Shown one piece after another: positions 1 to 7,700 of a DNA stretch of 64,000 bases. A model generated the notes under the pieces. The model had not been told where the DNA came from. It worked only from the letters and a program-made list of their open reading frames with translations, and searched no databases. The position numbers and the translations under genes are program-made. Position 1 is the first letter of the stretch; each line of letters opens with the position of its first letter. The stretch is from Blastomonas fulva (GTDB lineage: Bacteria > Pseudomonadota > Alphaproteobacteria > Sphingomonadales > Sphingomonadaceae), in NCBI RefSeq assembly GCF_003431825.1, contig NZ_CP020083.1:1237001-1301000 (forward strand). The letters run 5' to 3'.

Positions 1-161
1 TGTGCCAGCAGCGCCGCATCGTCGAAAACCGAACGGTCCACCAAGACCAGGTCATAGGGTTCAGGCCTTCCGCCGAACCGTGCCCCGCAATTTTGTGCGT
101 GCAGGCGGCCCGCCGTATGCCAACCCAGCAGGCCCGCTGCGCCGGTTACAACGATCTTCAT
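1..161 (-). CDS. CapF/FnlB-like NAD(P)-dependent reductase, 3' part outside window
   Basis: The first 53 codons are visible. The ATG at 161-159 overlaps the TGA of the upstream dehydratase as ATGA, so the two are probably translationally coupled. The N-terminus reads MKIVVTGAAGLLGWHT, a Rossmann GxxGxxG nucleotide-binding start typical of extended SDR epimerases and reductases. Immediately downstream of a CapE/FnlA-type dehydratase, the expected partner is CapF/FnlB, which reduces the 4-keto sugar on the way to UDP-N-acetyl-L-fucosamine. That role is inferred from position; only the dinucleotide-binding start is seen, and another epimerase cannot be excluded. Confidence 0.6.
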   Translation of the reverse strand, partial: MKIVVTGAAGLLGWHTAGRLHAQNCGARFGGRPEPYDLVLVDRSVFDDAALLA

Positions 162-1192
162 GCCGCGGCAGCCTTGCCCCAGCCCTCGAGCTCGCTGCGC
201 ACTTCGGGCAGCGACAGCAGCAGAGCCTTGACGCCTTCGATGTCGAGCTGCTCGGCATTGTGCGAATGATAGTCGTCGAAGGTGACCGTCGATTCCTCGC
301 CTTCGCTGACAAAGGCGGCATAGTTGAGATCGCGCTCGTCGAGTTGCAGGCGCAGATAGTCGCCCATGTCCTGTGCCGAGGCGAGCTCCTGCGCGCTGGC
401 CAGCGTTTCGTAGAGCTTTTCGGCATGGCGCCAGCCGATCACCTTGACCGGGTGGTCGGGAACGCCGAACAGCTCGATCAGGGCCTGTACCAGATCGGCG
501 ATGGTGGACGCCGCCGCCTTCTTGATGAAAAGGTCTCCCTGGCGGGCGTTTTCGAAGGCAAAGCGCACTAGTGCAACGCTATCGCGCAGCGGCATCAGGA
601 ACCGGGTCATCTTGGGCTCGGTCACGGTGATCGGCAGGCCCTGCTTGATCTGCCGGATGAAGAGCGGAATAACCGATCCGCGCGAGTACATGACGTTACC
701 ATAGCGCACGCAGCTGATCGTGGTGGCAGCGGATCGTCCGATCTCGCGCGCCGCCGCCTGCGCGATCTTTTCCATCATCGCCTTTGACAGGCCCATCGCG
801 TTGATCGGCATCACCGCCTTGTCCGTGGACAGGCAGACCAGGCTCTTCACCTTGAGGTCGATCGCAGCCCGGACCACGTTTTCCGATCCGATGATGTTCG
901 TGCGCACAGCTTCCAGTGGAAAGAATTCGCATGACGGAACCTGCTTCAGCGCTGCGGCATGAAACACCGCATCGACACCGGCCATGGCGCGGTCGACGCT
1001 CGTGCGATCACGAATGTCGCCGATATAGAATTTCACCCGCGGATCGCTCAGCTGGTTGCGCAGCGCATCCTGCTTCTCTTCATCCCGGCTGAGGATGTGG
1101 ACCCGCTCGACCCCTGCCTCAAGCAGACCCTTCAGCATGGTTTTTCCGAAGGATCCGGTTCCACCTGTGATTAGTACGCTTGATATTGCCAT
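158..1192 (-). CDS. capE: UDP-GlcNAc 4,6-dehydratase (5-inverting), CapE/FnlA/WbjB type
   Basis: 344 aa soluble extended SDR that converts UDP-GlcNAc to a UDP-4-keto-6-deoxy sugar with C5 inversion, the first step to UDP-L-FucNAc. The ATG at 1192 is chosen because MAISSVLITGGTGSFG places the TGGTGSFG cofactor loop at residues 9-16; the longer open frame adds an unrelated 28-residue tail. The active-site region reads STDKA...INAMGLSK, with Met replacing the usual SDR tyrosine and the catalytic Lys four residues later, as in FlaA1/CapE. HAAALKQVPSCEF and the C-terminal SHNAEQLDIEG are characteristic of the FnlA/CapE group. It lies downstream of a GT4 gene and is coupled to the next reductase by an ATGA overlap. 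Family is confident; the final sugar is inferred. Confidence 0.9.
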   Translation of the reverse strand: MAISSVLITGGTGSFGKTMLKGLLEAGVERVHILSRDEEKQDALRNQLSDPRVKFYIGDIRDRTSVDRAMAGVDAVFHAAALKQVPSCEFFPLEAVRTNIIGSENVVRAAIDLKVKSLVCLSTDKAVMPINAMGLSKAMMEKIAQAAAREIGRSAATTISCVRYGNVMYSRGSVIPLFIRQIKQGLPITVTEPKMTRFLMPLRDSVALVRFAFENARQGDLFIKKAAASTIADLVQALIELFGVPDHPVKVIGWRHAEKLYETLASAQELASAQDMGDYLRLQLDERDLNYAAFVSEGEESTVTFDDYHSHNAEQLDIEGVKALLLSLPEVRSELEGWGKAAAA

Positions 1193-1436
1193 TGGAGCTG
1201 GACCTCGAAATGCGGGTTTCTGATACTGGCGCCGGCTTCTAGCCACGCTTGCAGGGCGAAGCAAGCTGCAAACCATCGAAACCCGGGCGTGGGGGCGGCT
1301 CTGTTGCGGCAGCCGTCAGGCTCGTGCGACATGCCCCGAAGCATCGCGGTAACGCGCAGGCCGAGGCCCGCGCGCGGAGGGACGGTGACAAGCGGCCGTG
1401 GCAGACAACGGCCGGTGGCGTTCGGTTGCGCCCGTG

Positions 1437-2678
1437 CTAGGCCCGGGCGGGCGCTTTCCGTTCGGCCACGAGGGCCAGCGTTTCGATGATCTCGCCAGCA
1501 GCGCGATCGACCGAGAGATAGTTTTCGCACACCTGCCAGCATCGGTCGCGGATCTGTTCGCGCGTTCCCGGCAGGCGCGATGCGGATTCGACACAGGCCA
1601 GCAAGGCCGCGGGGTCGCCCGCCAGCGTCGCACGACCGACCGAATGCTGTTCGATAAAGGTCACGAAATCGGTACCGGCCTCGGTTGCCGCCGCAATGGG
1701 TATGCCCGCGCGCAGATAGTCGATCGACTTCGAAGGAAAGGTGGGGACGGTCGTGTTGCTGACCGTCACGACAAGTCCGACATCGCAGGCCGAAGCGAGC
1801 TGGAGGTACGAATCCCTGTCGATGGGAGGCAGATAGGTCAGCTTGCTCAGGCCACTGGTCGCCTCCTGCTCGACCATGTCCCGCAGGCGACCATCGCCCA
1901 GCACAAGAAAATGCACGTCGCTGCCGGCCTGGTGGGCCAGCCGCGCCGCGCCGATAATGTCATCGAGGCCTCGCCCTTCGACCAGCTGCCCGCCGAACAG
2001 CGCAAGTTTGGCCTTGGGGTCGAGACCATGCTGCGCGCGCACGGCATCGCGGTCGCGCACCGATGCCAATGGCGGCTGGCCCCACAGCATGCGCTCGAAA
2101 ACCGTCTGACTGTCGAGGATTTCGTAATGGGCCTTGAGAAAGGCGATATTGGCCGGCGACATGCACGCAATCGCGTCGAAGCGCTGCAGAAGTCTCGTTT
2201 CCTGCCACTTGGCCAGATCGAAAATGGGCCCCCGGGGGATCAGACCGATATCGCGATGCGCGATCGGGAAGAAGTCGACCACATAGACGCAACTGGCGGC
2301 CTTGCCAGCACCAGTGAAATGGCTCGCCAGCGACGCGATCGCGGTCAGGGGCGAATAGGTGAAGACCAGATCGAAGCTCTCGGTTTCCAGCGCGTCCAGC
2401 ACTTGGCGCTTGCGCAGCCACGACGAAAGTCCCCAGCGCAGCAGCCGTTCGGATATCTTGCCGAACAGGCGGACCTGCGGCGGATAGAAATAATGAACCC
2501 GGACACCCGTCGGAAAGGTGATACTCGCGGGCGTGGACGCCTGGGCCACAGCCCATTGCAGCACGACGACCTCGACCTCGTGCCCTGCCTTCTGCCAGGC
2601 GTCGGCCAGTTCGCTCGTCAGATACGAGCTAGCGCCGGGATCGCTGGGGTAAATCGTCGTGATCATCAAGATTCGCAT
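1437..2678 (-). CDS. GT4-family glycosyltransferase, WbuB-like
   Basis: 413 aa. The ATG at 2678 is preferred over an in-frame TTG one codon upstream. The N-terminus MRILMITTIYPSDPG and the DAWQKAGHEVEVVVLQ segment match the GT-B fold of family 4 retaining glycosyltransferases. The C-terminal half has the donor-binding region: ALFGGQLVEGRGLDDII, then PSKSIDYLRAGIPIAAA. Family members such as WbuB add an amino-deoxy sugar (often L-FucNAc) to a lipid-linked acceptor at the cytoplasmic membrane. Placement directly upstream of capE/capF-like genes fits an L-FucNAc transferase, but the donor is inferred. The 243 bp between it and capE hold no recognisable signal. Confidence 0.8.
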   Translation of the reverse strand: MRILMITTIYPSDPGASSYLTSELADAWQKAGHEVEVVVLQWAVAQASTPASITFPTGVRVHYFYPPQVRLFGKISERLLRWGLSSWLRKRQVLDALETESFDLVFTYSPLTAIASLASHFTGAGKAASCVYVVDFFPIAHRDIGLIPRGPIFDLAKWQETRLLQRFDAIACMSPANIAFLKAHYEILDSQTVFERMLWGQPPLASVRDRDAVRAQHGLDPKAKLALFGGQLVEGRGLDDIIGAARLAHQAGSDVHFLVLGDGRLRDMVEQEATSGLSKLTYLPPIDRDSYLQLASACDVGLVVTVSNTTVPTFPSKSIDYLRAGIPIAAATEAGTDFVTFIEQHSVGRATLAGDPAALLACVESASRLPGTREQIRDRCWQVCENYLSVDRAAGEIIETLALVAERKAPARA

Positions 2679-2915
2679 CAAACAGCCCTGAAATTCGAAG
2701 ACGTTGCGCTCACGGAATGCGGGCCTGGGTCCAGCCCACTCCCCACAGCCAAGCAGTGCGACATATCATCGGCATTGGTCGCGGTCAGAACACGCTTTCC
2801 GGTTCGCCGGGAGCGGCTTAGCCACGGCGCACGGCGTCTAGGTGGAAAGTGCATCCCGATCAATAGTGTATCCGGCCCGGCAGGATCGATCCGGCATGCG
2901 GTGCCCGCCACCGGC

Positions 2916-4619
2916 TCAGAAGGACAGGCCTGCCCTGATATGCAGGCGCAGGTCCCCCGATCGCGTCGCCGGCCCATCGACCAGCGGCATGGCCATGGCC
3001 ATGGCGAGCGAAAGCTTCGTCGAAACCTGGACATTGAACCCCAGCCCTGCGGCAGCAGCGCGCGCGAACCGCCGGTCGCCCGCATTCCTGCCATAGCCGG
3101 CGTCGAGGAACGCGAAGGGCTGCACCTGCGACCCGGAAAGTGAGCGCACGGACAGTGGCTGTAGCTCGTTGCGGCTGACAGCGGCCATGTCGAAGCCGCC
3201 ATCCTCCAGCCCATAGCCGCGCACCGCAAATTCCCCGCCCAGGATTGACTGCTCGCTGGGTAGCAGCCGGTGACTGCTGACCTGCACCCGATAGGAGGAC
3301 GACAGTACCCAGCCCTGGCGGATCGGAACGGTCGCCCAATAGTCCATCCCGCCATAGACATAACGGGCGGTGGTGGCCGCGCGTTCGGTGAACAGCGCGA
3401 AAGCCCGGTCGCTATTGCCCGATGTTATCCCGCCCGGACTGACCCGGGCGAAAAGCGTGTACCCGAACTGGGCGCGCCCGATATTGCCCCTCGCGCTCCA
3501 GCCCAATGCCAGCTGTGCCACGTCCGCCGCGGAGCGGAACACCCGCGTCTCGTCGAAAACCAGATCTCTGACCTGCCTGCGGAGTTCCAACCCGAGGGTT
3601 AGGTCTCCCCTTGCGCCCGCGATCTCGATTCCGTGACGATGGACGAGGGAGCCCTCGATCGTGGTCTGCCGGACCAAAAACGCTTCGACCGGCTGATCGG
3701 ACCGGATCCAGTTCACGGAGGCCAGAATGTCCTGGCGCGGTGCGACGGGGACAATGGCCAATCCGCTATGGCTGACAAAGCTGCGATCGTCGCGGTTGCG
3801 CCCTGTCCAGCGCGCCGGATGCGCCAGACTGTCGGGATCGAGCGTCAGCAGATAGGAGAAGAGCGAGCCGCGGGAGCCGAGATCGCCGATCTGCATCCCG
3901 CCGAAGACCCGATCGCGGTCCTGCCCTCGCGGACCCGAATTGGCGTAACCTGCAAAAGCGCGAAACGGGCGCTGCCCTGTCGCGGTCAGTTCAAGGTCGC
4001 TCTGCCCGAAACCCGATCCCGGAGAGAAGCGCACTTCGACCCGGCGAAACGGGTCGCGGTTCAGCCATTCTAGATCCTGAATCAGGTCCGGCGCATCGAT
4101 GCGATCGTCGCTGCCAAGCCTGATGCGGCGTCTGACGAACGAGGACTCCTCCTCGTCGGGCGCGATGACCCGCAGGGTACCCATCCGGAATTCGGTCACC
4201 TGGACGATAAGCGAACCTCCGGTCAGTTCCTGCGGTGGCTTCGTGACCGAGACGAAGGGTCGCCCCGTATCGCGATAGTGCTTCACGATTGCCGCTTCGA
4301 TGTTGGCAATCAGGGCGCGCGAAAGCTGACGGCCCATCAACCGCCTCAGCTTCTTATGAAGCTTGTCCCTATGCGGCTCTGTCTGCGTCGCATCTGTATC
4401 GTCGGGTACGCGCTGCACGACAATCTCGCGCAGAACGACGCCCAGCGGAGCCTCGTCATTGCTGCCTTCGGAAGCCATGGGGCGATCGAGCGCAGGCGCG
4501 GGCACCGCACTTTGCCCGGGCGGTGTGTAACGCTCTATTACCTGGCCCAGCGCCGGGGTGCAGGCCGCGCCAAGAAACAGACAAGCGCCTGCTGAAAAGA
4601 CAGAGGTTCGAGCGGGCAT
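2916..4619 (-). CDS. Two-partner secretion outer-membrane transporter (TpsB; ShlB/FhaC/HecB family)
   Basis: 567 aa Omp85-superfamily protein that secretes its TpsA partner across the outer membrane. The ATG at 4619 gives a clean signal peptide (MPARTSVFSAGACLFLGAA, cleavage near ALGQ). An upstream GTG at 4706 overlaps the tpsA stop as GTGA but would add 29 non-signal residues. A POTRA_2-like domain lies roughly at residues 60-150 (DKLHKKLRRLMGRQLSRAL... RPFVSVTKPPQELTGG). The rest is an ShlB-type 16-strand barrel, with LGWSARGN and GGEFAVRGYGLEDGG in the second half. The protein ends LHIRAGLSF, with the terminal Phe expected of an outer-membrane barrel. It is adjacent to and co-oriented with its substrate. 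Confidence 0.92.
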   Translation of the reverse strand: MPARTSVFSAGACLFLGAACTPALGQVIERYTPPGQSAVPAPALDRPMASEGSNDEAPLGVVLREIVVQRVPDDTDATQTEPHRDKLHKKLRRLMGRQLSRALIANIEAAIVKHYRDTGRPFVSVTKPPQELTGGSLIVQVTEFRMGTLRVIAPDEEESSFVRRRIRLGSDDRIDAPDLIQDLEWLNRDPFRRVEVRFSPGSGFGQSDLELTATGQRPFRAFAGYANSGPRGQDRDRVFGGMQIGDLGSRGSLFSYLLTLDPDSLAHPARWTGRNRDDRSFVSHSGLAIVPVAPRQDILASVNWIRSDQPVEAFLVRQTTIEGSLVHRHGIEIAGARGDLTLGLELRRQVRDLVFDETRVFRSAADVAQLALGWSARGNIGRAQFGYTLFARVSPGGITSGNSDRAFALFTERAATTARYVYGGMDYWATVPIRQGWVLSSSYRVQVSSHRLLPSEQSILGGEFAVRGYGLEDGGFDMAAVSRNELQPLSVRSLSGSQVQPFAFLDAGYGRNAGDRRFARAAAAGLGFNVQVSTKLSLAMAMAMPLVDGPATRSGDLRLHIRAGLSF

Positions 4620-4702
4620 GGCTGGTCCAGTGCATTTGCCGGGCAGGGTCGCCGAAGGCTCAGGCCATCGAGGAAGGCGCACCCCTTCCCGAATGCGGCC
4701 TG

Positions 4703-7700
4703 TCACGGCGTCGGCGACGAAACGACCCTCAGCGTCGGAGGGTTCGTCCCCTCGACGATGATCCAGAGCGTGTTGAAATCAAAGCCTGTGTAGGTTGCAG
4801 CCGCATTCGGATTCCTGCCCGTATCGCCTCCGATCTGCTCGACCTGCAGCTGCGTGCCCGAATTCGTTCCGATCGCGCCCTGACCTGCGGTCTGACGGGT
4901 CCAGTATCCGAACTTGAGCTGCCCCGAATTGCGTCCGATCAGCGCGCCGGACTCCGCCCCGGTAACAATACCCGTTGCATAGAATTGCTCGATACCGGCC
5001 TCATTGTCGCCGACAAGACCACCGACAAACTGGGTGCCGGTCACGGCCCCGGTGGCATAGGCCCCACGGACCGAACCCTTGTTGTATCCAACAAGACCGC
5101 CGACTCTGACCGTTCCGTTGACGATGCCCGACGCAAAAACGGAGAGGATGCGTCCCTGATTGGACCCGACCAGTCCGCCGGTCCAGGTGGCGCCATCGAC
5201 CCGGCTCGATGCCGAGCTGCCGATGATGTCTCCGAAATTGGTTCCGGCGAGGCCGCCCGTGGCGAAGGCGCCGGTGACACCGCCTGACACGGTGACACGC
5301 AGCAGCGTGCCCGAGTTGATGCCGGCCGCGCCGCCGGTGCTGCTCTGGCCCTTCACCGTGCCGGTTGCCTGGCTGTCGCTAATCGTGCCCGCATTGGCGC
5401 CGGCCAGACCGCCCAGCGTTTCGAAGCCTTCGACATTCGAGCTCGATCGCGAATTCAGAATCGTGCCCCAGTTGACGCCCACCAGCCCGCCAAGATGGTA
5501 GCCGTTGCCCACCGTACCGCTGCTGACGCCACTGGTGATCGCTCCGAAATTGGTGCCGACCAGCCCTGCAATGGCAAAGCTCCCGGTCGCGCCGCCGGAG
5601 GCGGTGCCGCCGTCCACGGTGCCGTGATTGATCCCGATCAGCCCGCCCGCATTGCTGAGCGCTCGTACATTGCCGGTCGCCTGCCCCGCGCGTACGAGGC
5701 CGGCATTGACGCCGACCAGGCCGCCGACCACCTCGCTGCCCTCGACAGCCGAGGCCGAACGCGAATCCAGAATATCGCCGAAATTGAGGCCCGCCGCCCC
5801 ACCGACGTGCACGTTGCCGGTGACGCGACCATTGCCAACGCTGAGCACGATGCCGCCGCGGTTGATCCCGACCAGCCCGCCGGTGTTCAGGGCTCCGGAA
5901 ACCGCACCCTGCGCCGTGCTGGCGTTGACCGCTCCGAAATTGGTTCCGGCAAGGCCGCCCGTGGCGAAGGCGCCGGTGACACCGCCTGACACGATGACAC
6001 GCAGCAGCGTGCCCGAGTTGATGCCGGCCGCGCCGCCGGTGCTGCTCTGGCCCTTCACCGTGCCGGTTGCCTGGCTGTCGCTAATCGTGCCCGCATTGGC
6101 GCCGGCCAGACCGCCCAGCGTTTCGAAGCCTTCGACATTCGAGCTCGATCGCGAATTCAGAATCGTGCCCCAGTTGACGCCCACCAGCCCGCCAAGATGG
6201 TAGCCGTTGCCCACCGTACCGCTGCTGACGCCACTGGTGATCGCTCCGAAATTGGTGCCGACCAGCCCTGCAATAGCAAAGCTCCCGGTCGCGCTGCCGG
6301 AGGCGGTGCCGCCGTCCACGGTGCCGTGATTGATCCCGATCAGCCCGCCCGCATTGCTGAGCGCTCGTACATTGCCGGTCGCCTGCCCCGCGCGTACGAG
6401 GCCGGCATTGACGCCGACCAGGCCGCCGACTACCTCGCTGCCCTCGACAGCCGAGGCCGAACGCGAATCCAGAATATCGCCGAAATTGAGGCCCGCCGCC
6501 CCACCGACGTGCACGTCGCCGGTGACGCTGCCCGAGGTCACGATCTGGCTGAGCTGGCCGCGATTCGACCCTGCGACCGCACCCACGTTCATCGCGCCGC
6601 CGAACGTGCCCGAAAGCGTCAGCCCGCGCACGACGCCGGTCGATCCGATTTCGCTGAACAGGCCGACATTATTGTCGGCTGCCCTGACGATCTTCAGGTT
6701 AGTGATGCCGAAGCCATTGCCTTCCAGCGTACCGCCAAAGCCGCCTGCGGCCGCGATCGGAACGAACCCGGCAGCGCTGCGCCACATTCCGCTCGACTGA
6801 CCGGTTGAACTGGCGTCGATATTGCCCAGCAGGCTGAATGTGCCCTTGGGGTTGAGCTGAACCAGCTGCAGCTGCTTGACGTTGCTCACGAAGCGTGTGT
6901 GTTCCGACCGCAGGAAGGGGCGCGTTTCGCCCTCGATCATGTACCAGACCGAGCTAAAGTCCCAACCGCTGCCATAGCTGGTCGATGCAAACGGAGACAG
7001 GCCGCCGGTTCCGCTCAAGGCGAAGACGCGGGTCAGCGACCCCACATTGTTGGCCACCTGAACAGTGGTTCCGGTAGCCAGCTGGTCCCATCCCGAATCG
7101 AAAATCTGTCCCGAATTATAGCCTGCCAGGCCGCCACCGCCTGACCCGACGGCGCCGATCGCATAACTCCGGCGGATTACACCCACGTTGAAATTCGAGC
7201 CAGCAATGCCCCCGGCAGTGGTTCCGCTGACGGCGGCGCCCGAATAGCTGTCGGCCACCTCTCCTCCGTTCCAGCCGACGATCCCGCCCGCAGCGCCCGT
7301 CACCCGACCGATTGAGCTCGAAGTGCGAATGAAGCCGACATTGCTTCCGACGATGCCGCCGGTCGAGTTGGAGCCGGTCACATCGGCATTGACATGGACG
7401 TTGCTGACCGTCCCGATATTGTACCCGACCACGCTTCCGACGGACTCGGTTCCGCGGAAGGTCCCGGTCAGGGTGAGGTTCTGGATCGTGCCGCTGCTCG
7501 CGGCGAACAAACCGGTATATTGCGATGAGCGTTGAACGAATGCGTTCGAAATCGTATACCCCGACCCGTTGAAACTCCCCGCGAATGGGACAATCGCTCC
7601 GCCGGACGTGCCGCCCCAGATCGGGGCAAATCCGTTCGCCGGGTTCCACATCCCGCCATCCTGTTTGACCAGGCCAAGGTCGATATTGCCCGCCAGCGTA

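Noticed and set aside
1398..3143. 581-codon plus-strand frame opposite the GT4 and tpsB genes
   Set aside because: Antisense shadow of two clearly recognisable genes; no motif and no ribosome site.
5160..6800. Repeated plus-strand frames opposite tpsA that look like a repeat protein family
   Set aside because: They mirror the tpsA duplication on the antisense strand; Pro/Ala/Arg-rich with no independent support.
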